Source of the DNA: an uncultured Christensenella sp.
GTDB taxonomy: Bacteria; Bacillota; Clostridia; Christensenellales; Pumilibacteraceae
Length of the DNA stretch: 11,816 bases
Direction: 5' to 3'
Assembly: GCA_910585055.1 (NCBI GenBank)
Contig: CAJUBY010000052.1
Coordinates: 1-11,816, forward strand
Part shown: piece after piece, positions 1 through 6,500 of the stretch
Numbering within the stretch: position 1 is the first letter of the stretch
How the letters are laid out: each line of letters opens with the position of its first letter
Made by a program: the position numbers and the translations under genes
Notes under the pieces: model-generated
What the model saw: only the letters and a program-made list of their open reading frames with translations
Told to the model about the DNA's origin: nothing
Databases searched by the model: none

Positions 1-20
1 GGCTTTTGCCCGCATATGAG

Positions 21-47
21 AAACCCCCGGCTTCGCCGGGGGAGTTT
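21..47 (+). terminator. Hairpin terminator upstream of the transglycosylase gene
   Basis: Seven to eight G-C pairs form between CCCCCGGC (24-31) and GCCGGGGG (35-42) around a TTC loop. AAA (21-23) and TTT (45-47) can extend the stem past a small AG bulge. The 3' flank TTTCATTT is only moderately T-rich. It most likely ends a + strand transcript that lies left of the window. Because it sits inside the longest possible reading of the next gene, it also argues that the gene's true start is downstream of it. Confidence 0.55.
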
Positions 48-50
48 CAT

Positions 51-78
51 TTGCCGAATTATATTTACCGCATATGCT
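51..78 (+). promoter_or_regulatory. Weak sigma-A-like promoter for the lytic transglycosylase
   Basis: TTGCCG (51-56) and TATGCT (73-78) are 16 bp apart, directly after the hairpin at 21-47. Transcription would begin near 84-86, only about 9 nt before the ATG at 94. No Shine-Dalgarno is seen before that ATG. The match is partial, so this is a suggestion only. Confidence 0.3.
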
Positions 79-93
79 ACATACACTACGCGT

Positions 94-609
94 ATGAACG
101 CAAAAGCGATACGAATAACGGCGGTCATCGTTACCGTACTGTGTTTTATTACTGTCGGCGCGGCTGTCGCGCTGTGTGCTGTTTTTCCCAATAAATATTC
201 GGATAAGATAAACGCGGCTGCGGACGAGTTCGGACTTGACCGATCGCTCGTGCGTTCCGTGGTATGGGCGGAAAGCAGATTCGATCCCGATGCGACTTCG
301 GATAAGGGCGCGAGAGGACTGATGCAGCTTATGCCCGAAACATTCAGATCGTGTGCAGCCGCGTTGCGTATTGAAAACGCCGAAAATAAAATGTACGATC
401 CGGAAAGTTCTCTCAGGTGCGGCTGCTATTATTTATCGTTGTTACGCGATAAATTCGACGGCGACATCAACGCCGCGCTTATGGCATACAATGCAGGCGA
501 GTCAAATGCGCGCAAATTTCTTAACGGCGGAAAAATATTTCCCGAGACCGAAAAATATTTAAAAAAAATAAAGTTCGCGCGTAAAGTTTACGGTACATTC
601 GTAAAATGA
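94..609 (+). CDS. Membrane-anchored SLT-type lytic transglycosylase
   Basis: This enzyme family cleaves the MurNAc-GlcNAc bond of peptidoglycan to give 1,6-anhydro-muropeptides. The 171-aa product has one hydrophobic segment at about residues 8-30 (signal anchor), then a goose-lysozyme-like SLT domain at about 36-165. The family motifs are visible: catalytic Glu60 in WAESRFDP, G75-LMQLMP-81, and AYNAGE at 131-136, with a late ETEKY (151-155). Its length fits the small one-domain transglycosylases next to polA/coaE in clostridia. A start at 16 is in frame but would translate through the terminator hairpin at 21-47; the ATG at 94 puts the anchor at the N terminus and is preferred, although no Shine-Dalgarno precedes it. 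It is convergent with the regulator at 714. Family assignment is firm; the cell-wall role is inferred. Confidence 0.88.
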   Translation: MNAKAIRITAVIVTVLCFITVGAAVALCAVFPNKYSDKINAAADEFGLDRSLVRSVVWAESRFDPDATSDKGARGLMQLMPETFRSCAAALRIENAENKMYDPESSLRCGCYYLSLLRDKFDGDINAALMAYNAGESNARKFLNGGKIFPETEKYLKKIKFARKVYGTFVK

Positions 610-652
610 CCGCTGTTGCGATACCGAAAATCTTTATACGCGGAACGAAAGT

Positions 653-688
653 AAAACGGCGCAGTATAAAACGGAACGGCGCCGTTTT
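653..688. terminator. Bidirectional intrinsic terminator between convergent genes
   Basis: AAAACGGCGC (653-662) is the exact reverse complement of GCGCCGTTTT (679-688), giving a 10-bp stem with a 16-nt loop. The + strand continues with T and then GTT; the - strand leaves the stem through TTTTACTTTCG. It lies between the stop of the transglycosylase (609) and the stop of the regulator (714), so it can end both transcripts. A shorter alternative palindrome within 675-686 has no loop and is less likely. Confidence 0.8.
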
Positions 689-713
689 TGTTGCCGAAAA
701 TACACGGTAAACT

Positions 714-1718
714 TTATTTCACGTTTTCGGAATTTGCAGAAAAATAGTAAGTCAGGCTTATATCCTGCGGATGGTCGCCGAAAGATCTTCCGAATATATT
801 GAATCCGCCCGGATTGAGCGCGGTGTCCTTGTTGCCGAATGCGATCTCCGTATAGTTTTTGCCGTCAAGTTTAAGATCGTTTACCGCTACCGACGAATTT
901 GTGTCTATCCCGTTGACGGACACTCCGAAATCCGAGACCGATACGGTAACGAGCTGACCGTACTGCGTGTTGTTGGAGTTCCACCAATCCGGATTGAGCC
1001 ATCCGCGGCGCTCGCCGAAGTCGCCGGGGCAGGTGTATGTTACGAGTTCTTTGCCGTTTATCCAAAACGTTATGTCGGATTTGTAATTGTTGTCGTAATA
1101 CGGCGCTTCGGAACATATCTCCAGAGACAATACTATTTTATTTATACGACGCTGTTTTGCCGGAATATTGCCGAAGCGGTATGTTATGCGGCCTTTCGAC
1201 GTGTATATGAGTTGTGCGTCGAACCGTTCGGGAATATAACAAAACTGATTGCTGTTGGGCGAGTGGAACGCGCCGGATGCGGTGCAAAAACTGAAGGTAT
1301 CGCCTGTGAACTCGTGAAACTGCCCCACGCCCATCGAATACGTTTCGGTCGCATCGTACTCGGCGTGTATGTCAGCGGATCGGTAAAACATAAGACTTGC
1401 GCCGTGAAGATTGCGAGTTACAAAACGTTGCGTGCCGTGCGGAGTGGACTTGTAAATTATATTGATAAGCCCGACATCCGCCATTTTTTCCAGATGAAAA
1501 AGCAACGTCGTAGTGGGAATATCAAGCCCTTTTACCAGATCTGTGACGGAAAATACGCGCGGATCGTGCTGTATATACCGGAGTATATCCAGCCGTACCG
1601 GATTGCCCAGCGCGTAACACAGTTGCGCCATGCACGCGCGGTCTTCGTCGTTAAGCAGATCCAAAGTCTTTACCGCACCTGGATCTTCCGCATATTGGCT
1701 GTTTTTGTAAAATCTCAT
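714..1718 (-). CDS. ArsR-type winged-helix regulator with C-terminal beta-sandwich sensor domain
   Basis: This is a predicted one-component transcription factor of 334 aa. Residues about 25-108 form an ArsR-like winged helix: ALGNPVRLDILRYI (36-49), the recognition-helix region SVTDLVKGLDIPTTTLLFHLEKM (57-79), and a wing ending near HGTQRFV (94-100). The cysteine metal box typical of ArsR/SmtB (ELCVCD) is absent, so metal sensing is unlikely. The C-terminal part (about 165-327) is rich in beta strands and carries LEICSEAP (199-206), SDITFWINGKE (214-224), PGDFGERRG (231-239), NTQYG (250-254) and NPGGFNIFGRSFGD (302-315). As I recall, closely similar motifs occur in a family of ArsR-like regulators in Paenibacillus and other Bacillota near carbohydrate genes. 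The start is preceded by GGGG at 8-11 nt. It is divergent from the lipoprotein operon and probably controls it and itself. The ligand is unknown. Confidence 0.87.
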   Translation of the reverse strand: MRFYKNSQYAEDPGAVKTLDLLNDEDRACMAQLCYALGNPVRLDILRYIQHDPRVFSVTDLVKGLDIPTTTLLFHLEKMADVGLINIIYKSTPHGTQRFVTRNLHGASLMFYRSADIHAEYDATETYSMGVGQFHEFTGDTFSFCTASGAFHSPNSNQFCYIPERFDAQLIYTSKGRITYRFGNIPAKQRRINKIVLSLEICSEAPYYDNNYKSDITFWINGKELVTYTCPGDFGERRGWLNPDWWNSNNTQYGQLVTVSVSDFGVSVNGIDTNSSVAVNDLKLDGKNYTEIAFGNKDTALNPGGFNIFGRSFGDHPQDISLTYYFSANSENVK

Positions 1719-1759
1719 AAGTTCGCCCCATCGGATTTTTTAAAATTCGTTACGGCAAT

Positions 1760-1788
1760 ATTATAGCACATTTCGGAAAGGGAGTAAA
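1760..1788 (-). promoter_or_regulatory. Sigma-A promoter of the regulator gene
   Basis: On the - strand TTTACT (1788-1783) is followed after 17 bp by a perfect TATAAT (1765-1760), which is preceded by TGC, giving an extended -10. The predicted start point near 1753 leaves a leader of about 35 nt before the ATG at 1718. The -35 box directly abuts the palindrome at 1789-1800, a position that suits autoregulation. Confidence 0.75.
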
Positions 1789-1800
1789 CTATTGTAATAG
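1789..1800. promoter_or_regulatory. Palindromic operator candidate 1
   Basis: CTATTGTAATAG is an inverted repeat with arms CTATT and AATAG around GT. It touches the upstream edge of the regulator's -35 box (1783-1788). A second near-identical element lies exactly 31 bp away at 1820-1831, so the two face the same side of the helix. It is the natural candidate binding site for the adjacent winged-helix regulator; no binding has been shown. Confidence 0.6.
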
Positions 1801-1819
1801 CTTTTGCTGCGAAAATTAT

Positions 1820-1831
1820 CTATTGCAATAA
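1820..1831. promoter_or_regulatory. Palindromic operator candidate 2
   Basis: CTATTGCAATAA contains the perfect 10-bp palindrome TATTGCAATA (1821-1830). It differs from the element at 1789-1800 at only two of twelve bases. It lies 22 bp upstream of the operon's -35 box (1854-1859). A weaker copy, TATTGAAAAC (1852-1861), follows after another 31 bp and overlaps that -35 box. Confidence 0.6.
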
Positions 1832-1853
1832 AAGTAAAGTTGACGGATACGTA

Positions 1854-1882
1854 TTGAAAACGGAAATTTTTTCGGGTATAAT
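1854..1882 (+). promoter_or_regulatory. Sigma-A promoter of the three-gene surface operon
   Basis: TTGAAA (1854-1859) and a perfect TATAAT (1877-1882) are separated by 17 bp. Predicted start near 1889, giving a leader of about 29 nt to the ATG at 1918. The -35 box overlaps the third TATTG element (1852-1861). An imperfect copy of the operator, AATTGAAATAA (1880-1890, 9 of 11 matching 1821-1831), covers the end of the -10 box and the start point. Confidence 0.85.
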
Positions 1883-1901
1883 TGAAATAAGTCATACTCA
1901 A

Positions 1902-1907
1902 AAGGAG
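1902..1907 (+). promoter_or_regulatory. Ribosome binding site deciding the first lipoprotein start
   Basis: AAGGAG lies 10 nt before the ATG at 1918 and only 3 nt before an out-of-frame ATG at 1911. The latter is too close for normal initiation and leads to a short frame without a signal peptide, so 1918 is the start. Confidence 0.7.
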
Positions 1908-1917
1908 ACGATGAGAT

Positions 1918-2712
1918 ATGAAAAAGCACAGACTTTTCGTATTGCTTTCGGCGGCGGTGTGTATCGTATTTGCATTGGGCGGATGCGCGGGCAAAACATC
2001 GGGCGAAAACGGGACACGCCCGCCGGTGCCGCCCGATCCGCCTGTAACGGAACCGCCGGAGGATGAGAAAAAACCGATCGACCGTACGGATATTTTTATA
2101 GACGACGGCGACGACAAACCCATTCCGCCGCCGTACGAGTTTGACGATTCCGTAAAATACGATTATTCGGGCGTTACATACACCAACCGATGGGGAGGTT
2201 TTACGGACGGCGGCGGCGCGTATACCGGCATTGCGGATCACGGGAATCTCGCGCTGTGCGAAGATCCGGGATTTCCGTACGGAACGATATCGTGTACGGT
2301 ACGTTCCAACGATCTGGTCGATACGGGCATTATCTTTTGCGCCAGCGAAACGGGCGACGTTTACGACGAAGCTGAAATGAGCTATTATTTTTATTTTCTG
2401 GGTATGGGTGGATCGGCTTATCTCGGCAAATGGAACGGACCTAAAAACGAATGGCAGGCGTTGACGGTGGTATCGCTGGGAAAAGCAGTGGATCCCGACA
2501 AAGAATACGAGCTTAAAGTTATCTTAAAGGCGAACAACATAGCCTGTTTTATGGATGGCGAATTGATGTTCGGCTTTAAAGACAAGGAGTTTTTGACCGG
2601 CACGGGCTTCGGAATGCGCGTCAACGCTCATCCCGATGTTAATGCGAGTTCGAGTGCGGCAGGCGTGACGATTTCCGATCTTACCGTTTCGAGCGGTTAT
2701 ATAGTCGGTTAA
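1918..2712 (+). CDS. Surface lipoprotein with one beta-sandwich domain
   Basis: The 264-aa product has a lipoprotein signal peptide: positive N terminus, hydrophobic core 6-19 and lipobox LGGC with Cys23 as the lipidated residue. A Pro/Glu/Asp-rich linker (about 30-75) follows, then a single beta-rich domain (about 80-260). I do not recognise a named family with certainty; the strand pattern resembles concanavalin/LamG-like or DUF1080-like lectin folds. Its final part, MDGELMFGF (212-220) followed by TGTGFGMR (227-234), recurs in the next gene's first sandwich module (IDGEKTFTF then TGTGFGIR), so the two proteins share a domain. No catalytic residues are evident, which fits ligand binding. 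It is the first gene of the operon, 65 nt before the next. Function beyond a cell-surface binding role is unknown. Confidence 0.87.
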   Translation: MKKHRLFVLLSAAVCIVFALGGCAGKTSGENGTRPPVPPDPPVTEPPEDEKKPIDRTDIFIDDGDDKPIPPPYEFDDSVKYDYSGVTYTNRWGGFTDGGGAYTGIADHGNLALCEDPGFPYGTISCTVRSNDLVDTGIIFCASETGDVYDEAEMSYYFYFLGMGGSAYLGKWNGPKNEWQALTVVSLGKAVDPDKEYELKVILKANNIACFMDGELMFGFKDKEFLTGTGFGMRVNAHPDVNASSSAAGVTISDLTVSSGYIVG

Positions 2713-2719
2713 AGCGCTG

Positions 2720-2755
2720 ACGCCGTCGACGGATCTTATAAGAAGACGTCGGCGT
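2720..2755 (+). other. Intergenic stem-loop between the two lipoprotein genes
   Basis: ACGCCG (2720-2725) pairs with CGGCGT (2750-2755). The stem can continue through CG/CG with T-T and A-A mismatches, around a loop of about 14 nt. No T-tract follows, so it is not a standard terminator. It might be a partial attenuator, a processing site or a 3' stabiliser that sets different levels for the two proteins. Confidence 0.4.
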
Positions 2756-2764
2756 GTAGCCGAA

Positions 2765-2770
2765 TAGGAG
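2765..2770 (+). promoter_or_regulatory. Ribosome binding site of the large lipoprotein
   Basis: TAGGAG ends 7 nt before the ATG at 2778, ideal spacing. It fixes the start that places a lipoprotein signal peptide at the N terminus. Confidence 0.75.
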
Positions 2771-2777
2771 ATATTGT

Positions 2778-5700
2778 ATGATAAACAAAGCGATCAAATT
2801 GTTTTTATTAACGGCGCTTGCGGCGGTATTCGCGGCGTTCGGGCTTTTTGCGTGCAGTGAAAAGAACGGCGGCAAAAAGGATCCGCTCAAAGATCCCGTC
2901 GTAACGTACACCGTTTCGTTCGAAAGCAACGGCGGCACGGCACAGGACGGCATGGTGTATTCGTCGGACGGCGCACCGCTTGTCCTTCCCGTGCCGGAGT
3001 ATTACGGATTCGATTTTGCGGGTTGGTACGGTAACGCAGAACTGTCGGGGGGGGCGGCCGATGCTGCGGCGTTCGTGCCGAGTTCGGATACCGTGCTTTA
3101 CGCCAAGTGGGAAAAGGCAGTGTATCTGTATACATACTACGGCGAAGACAACTTTAAACACAAGCGCGTTTCGTATCGGACGGGCGACGTTATCGATGTT
3201 GCGGAACTTACTCCGCCCGAGCCGTACATAGCGGACGGCGTTACATGTCCGTTTATCGGCTGGCGTTACGAAGACGGGAACGTTCCGGGCGCGACTATCA
3301 CCGTCGGGGAAGAACATATAGTATTGCTGGCAATGTACGACAAGACCGGTGTTCCCGCAAAGCATTATTACAAAACAAATGCGGACGGGTCGGTCACCGC
3401 AACGGGCAATCTCGCATGGGCGCAGACGCTTGCGGAAAGCGCGGTCGGCGTATACTCGGCGGAAGTCGCGTTTACAAAGGGCACGGGCGGCGGTGCCGGG
3501 CTTGCGTTCCGCATGAAGCTCAGCGGCAACGATTATCCGTATCAAGACAATGGCACCGATTATCTGTCGGCTGTGATCATCCCGGCGAGCGGCAGACTGC
3601 AGGTCGCGACCGTGACGGACGGCGCGTTCGCGCATATGGCAGGCAGCGTAGTCCCTTTCGAAGCTATGCCTGCGGCATGGCAGCGCAAATATAACGAAGC
3701 GACGGGCGATATAAAAGCGGCGCTTACAGTAGCCGACTACGGCGACAGATTCGAAATTTATATAGACGGCGAAAAGACTTTTACTTTTGCCGACGCTGCA
3801 GTGCTCGCAAAATACACGGGCACGGGCTTCGGTATACGCTGTTCTTCCGCAGGCAGTGATTTTGCGGAGTTCATGCATCGCGGCGCCGTTACGGTGTCGT
3901 TCGAGAGCAACGGCGGTTCGGCTTGCGACGCTGTCGAATGGCTGTACGGTGATCTCGAATTTCCCGTGTCGGAAAAAGACGGAGTCGTGCTCGACGGGTG
4001 GTATTACGACAAAGTGCTTAAAGACAAAGTCGATCCCGGCGACTTTAAAGCAGCGTCGGATATCACGTTGTATGCGAAATGGACGGACGACTTTACAGTC
4101 GTACATATAGAGACGTTCGGCGGTACGGAGATCGCGGACTTAAACTATACGGGCGGAAAACTGATACTACCCGAGCCTACGCGCGAGAACAGCTTCTTTA
4201 CGGGGTGGTTCTACGACGAAGCATGTACGCGCGCAGTGGACGTCGGCGCGCCTATCATAGACGAAGAAACTACGATATACGCAGGCTGGAGAATGCCGCT
4301 CGCGTATATTACGGATAACGGCGACGGCACTTATACCACCCAAGGCAAAAGCACGCTTGCGGTGAACGGAGTAGCGGACGGTCTTTGCGGCGAAGTCGAA
4401 ATGGATCTGTCGTTCCCCAAAGGCATAGGCGGCGCGATAGGTATCGCGTTCCGAGTGACTGCGGCAGGCGATTATTCGTGGGAAGGAAACAGCGTGTATT
4501 TGCTGGCGCAGATATTGCCTGGTACCGGCGCTTTGCAGGTCGGAAAGATCAAGTCGGGTTTTGCGCATCTTACGGGAGGACCCGTTCCGGCGGCGAAACT
4601 GCCTGCGGCATGGCAGGCTAAATACAGCGTCGCGGCAGCCGCATCGGAGATAGACGTCACGCTCAAAGTCGTGTATCTCGAAGACGGTTTTACTGTATAC
4701 CTCGACGGAGATCTTGCCTATACATCCGCGGCTGCAGACGCCGAACTTATTTCTTCCATAACGGGCAAAGGTTACGGATTGCGGTCGTCCGCAAACGCAA
4801 AACCTTCTACTTACGGCGTACACTGTACCGATATTTACAAAACCGAACTTATTGTAGACGGCGATAATTTTGATACGGTATACTTAAAACATGGCGAGAT
4901 CATTACCGTAACGGTATCCGACAGCGAGCCTGCGACCGACGCGTTCGGTGCATATCTAATGCGTTTCGACGGCTGGTACACGCAGGAAACGGGCGGTGAA
5001 AAGACAGAAGTCGGCGGAAAGAACGCAGCCGGCAAACTGTACGCGCATTTCGAGCGCGTTGCGCTGCATACCGTGACGTACGACGGGAATAACGGCGAAG
5101 GGACGTTTGCCGTACAGTATTACGAAAACGGCGGCAAGCTGGTTTTGCCGGCGGAAACACCGACCAAAGAAAGCACGTCTGTGGGCGGAGTAAACAAGGG
5201 CTATGTTTTCGACAGGTGGCAGATCGGCGGTGAAGATATCCCGGGCGATTATACGGTAACGGCAAATATCACCGTTTCTGCGGTATATACGGAACGCAAT
5301 GCTTATATAGTTCGCTATGTTACCGGCGCGGACGGACTTACCGTCGATGATGACATAGTACCCGAAAACGAAGTTGCGGTACTTCCGGAACTTACGCGCG
5401 ACGGGTATTTGCTGGAGGGCTGGTATACCGAAAATTCGTTTATCAACAAATATACCGACGGCGCTGTAACGGGCGCTTTGACGCTGTACGCGAAATGGAT
5501 CGAATCGGTAACGGTGATTTTCGTATGCGACGGAACAACCGTTTCGACGCAGGTCATATATAAGGGCGCGGTTTCGGTCTTGCCCGAAGATAGGACGAAA
5601 GCTCCTGTCACTGCGCAAAACAAAAACGTTCATACGTATACGTTCAAAGGCTGGTATGACGGCGAGACGAAAATTACGGCTGCAACGGTATTCGACGCTG

Positions 5701-6500
5701 ATACGACCGTCACCGCGCTGTTCGACGAAGAAATATCGAGAAACGGTGTTATACTGGAGTACAGCGCCGACGGCGACGTGACCGGCGCGGTATTCGGGAG
5801 CAAATGGGTCCCGTCGTCGCAAGGCGTATGTTTGCCCGACATCTCGATAAGAGAAGGATATTACGAGTATACGCTCAACATGAAAAAGAGCAGTCCGGGT
5901 ATAAACGTCCGTATGGCGTTTTTGATGAGCGAAGCGGGCAACGTATCCCAAACAGGCACCGGACAGCAGGGCAATATGTGGGTGAACTTCGCATCGGCGA
6001 CCGGCGGACTTATATTCGGCAGAAAGGTAAAGGGCAATACCAACAATACTTTCGAACTGCCGTACGCTACTATCAAAAGTTGCGCTTATAAAACAAAATA
6101 TTCGGCATACGCCGTCGGCGATGTCATGAGCCTCAGATTCCGCATAGAGATCGGACAGGGAAAATACAAGTTCTACATAGAAGATTGCTTGCTGGGTGTT
6201 TACGGCAATGCGGATTACACCGGCGAAACCCTGTACGGCAAAGTTCTGGACGAAACGACTGTATCTACGGCAGGTCAGGGCGCCGGGATAGAAACATTCC
6301 AAAGCTGGATGGAAAATCCGGAAGGGCTGGGAATAGGGTTTATCCTTTGGCAGTCGCTCGATCCGGTAGGCGGAAAAGTGGAATTTACGGATATACGTTA
6401 CGGCGAGACACGGTCACGAACCGCTCGGCAGACTAATGCCGACGCGCCCGATGTAATTGCTTATACGGCAGGTAAGGAGAATGGATATGAAGAACGGTAA
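2778..6500 (+). CDS. Large InlB-repeat surface lipoprotein with three beta-sandwich modules
   Basis: The 1240-aa product has a lipoprotein signal peptide with lipobox LFAC (Cys26). It then alternates two module types. InlB/Flg_new-type beta-grasp repeats, recognised by F/V-S-F-ES-NGG starts, a central GW(Y/F) and an ending such as LYAKW, lie at about 44-112, 116-188, 371-436, 440-505, 691-758 (degenerate), 764-838, 843-908 and 911-982. Lectin-like beta-sandwiches lie at about 195-368, 507-690 and 988-1210. The first two sandwiches are clearly paralogous (PAAWQ at 298-302 and 609-613; TGTGFGIR versus TGKGYGLR), and the first shares its C-terminal motif with the 264-aa lipoprotein. InlB repeats are usually spacers or adhesive stalks, so this reads as a long rod presenting binding modules outside the membrane. 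A run of eight G (3047-3054) lies at codons 90-93. The charged tail (1211-1240) overlaps the next gene by 14 nt. Ligand unknown. Confidence 0.9.
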   Translation: MINKAIKLFLLTALAAVFAAFGLFACSEKNGGKKDPLKDPVVTYTVSFESNGGTAQDGMVYSSDGAPLVLPVPEYYGFDFAGWYGNAELSGGAADAAAFVPSSDTVLYAKWEKAVYLYTYYGEDNFKHKRVSYRTGDVIDVAELTPPEPYIADGVTCPFIGWRYEDGNVPGATITVGEEHIVLLAMYDKTGVPAKHYYKTNADGSVTATGNLAWAQTLAESAVGVYSAEVAFTKGTGGGAGLAFRMKLSGNDYPYQDNGTDYLSAVIIPASGRLQVATVTDGAFAHMAGSVVPFEAMPAAWQRKYNEATGDIKAALTVADYGDRFEIYIDGEKTFTFADAAVLAKYTGTGFGIRCSSAGSDFAEFMHRGAVTVSFESNGGSACDAVEWLYGDLEFPVSEKDGVVLDGWYYDKVLKDKVDPGDFKAASDITLYAKWTDDFTVVHIETFGGTEIADLNYTGGKLILPEPTRENSFFTGWFYDEACTRAVDVGAPIIDEETTIYAGWRMPLAYITDNGDGTYTTQGKSTLAVNGVADGLCGEVEMDLSFPKGIGGAIGIAFRVTAAGDYSWEGNSVYLLAQILPGTGALQVGKIKSGFAHLTGGPVPAAKLPAAWQAKYSVAAAASEIDVTLKVVYLEDGFTVYLDGDLAYTSAAADAELISSITGKGYGLRSSANAKPSTYGVHCTDIYKTELIVDGDNFDTVYLKHGEIITVTVSDSEPATDAFGAYLMRFDGWYTQETGGEKTEVGGKNAAGKLYAHFERVALHTVTYDGNNGEGTFAVQYYENGGKLVLPAETPTKESTSVGGVNKGYVFDRWQIGGEDIPGDYTVTANITVSAVYTERNAYIVRYVTGADGLTVDDDIVPENEVAVLPELTRDGYLLEGWYTENSFINKYTDGAVTGALTLYAKWIESVTVIFVCDGTTVSTQVIYKGAVSVLPEDRTKAPVTAQNKNVHTYTFKGWYDGETKITAATVFDADTTVTALFDEEISRNGVILEYSADGDVTGAVFGSKWVPSSQGVCLPDISIREGYYEYTLNMKKSSPGINVRMAFLMSEAGNVSQTGTGQQGNMWVNFASATGGLIFGRKVKGNTNNTFELPYATIKSCAYKTKYSAYAVGDVMSLRFRIEIGQGKYKFYIEDCLLGVYGNADYTGETLYGKVLDETTVSTAGQGAGIETFQSWMENPEGLGIGFILWQSLDPVGGKVEFTDIRYGETRSRTARQTNADAPDVIAYTAGKENGYEER
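3047..3054 (+). repeat. G8 homopolymer tract in the large lipoprotein gene
   Basis: Eight consecutive G bases fall across Ser90-Gly91-Gly92-Ala93. Loss of one G would move translation into a frame that stops at the TAG ending at 3231, cutting the protein to about 150 aa that would still be lipidated. Such tracts are known phase-variation switches in surface genes, but eight is near the lower limit for frequent slippage. Confidence 0.5.
3360..3881 (+). repeat. First copy of the duplicated beta-sandwich module
   Basis: This segment encodes residues about 195-368 of the large lipoprotein and is related to the segment at 4296-4847. The two share the order: GG-AGLAFR or GG-AIGIAFR, a LQV strand, a FAHM/FAHL strand, P-AAWQ-KY, an IYIDG/VYLDG strand, and TGTGFG/TGKGYG. 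A 16-bp stretch GCCTGCGGCATGGCAG is identical at 3668-3683 and 4601-4616. Confidence 0.75.
4296..4847 (+). repeat. Second copy of the duplicated beta-sandwich module
   Basis: This encodes residues about 507-690 and is the partner of the segment at 3360-3881. The copies have diverged well in protein sequence but keep an identical 16-bp block (4601-4616), so the duplication is old apart from constrained stretches. Confidence 0.75.
6474..6479 (+). promoter_or_regulatory. Ribosome binding site deciding the metallophosphoesterase start
   Basis: AAGGAG lies inside the end of the large lipoprotein gene. It is 7 nt from the ATG at 6487 but only 1 nt from the in-frame ATG at 6481 and downstream of the one at 6457. 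This selects 6487 and implies translation coupled to the upstream gene. Confidence 0.75.

Noticed and set aside
16..93. Upstream start of the transglycosylase at position 16
   Set aside because: It would translate the terminator hairpin at 21-47 and put 26 extra residues before the membrane anchor.
771..1766. Long open frame (331 codons) on the + strand opposite the regulator
   Set aside because: It is fully antisense to a well-supported gene, has no ribosome site or known domain, and its composition (many Arg, Tyr, Val, Cys) is that of a shadow frame.
1758..1861. CRISPR-like array from the 31-bp periodicity
   Set aside because: Only about 10 bp recur per unit, there are no constant long repeats with unique spacers, and the elements align with promoters; operator sites explain it better.
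2808..6302. Two antisense open frames of over 400 codons (2808-4106 and 4956-6302, - strand) opposite the large lipoprotein
   Set aside because: They mirror the codon bias of the real gene, which has clear signal peptide, repeats and ribosome site. Their products are low-complexity, Arg/Tyr/Val-rich and without motifs.
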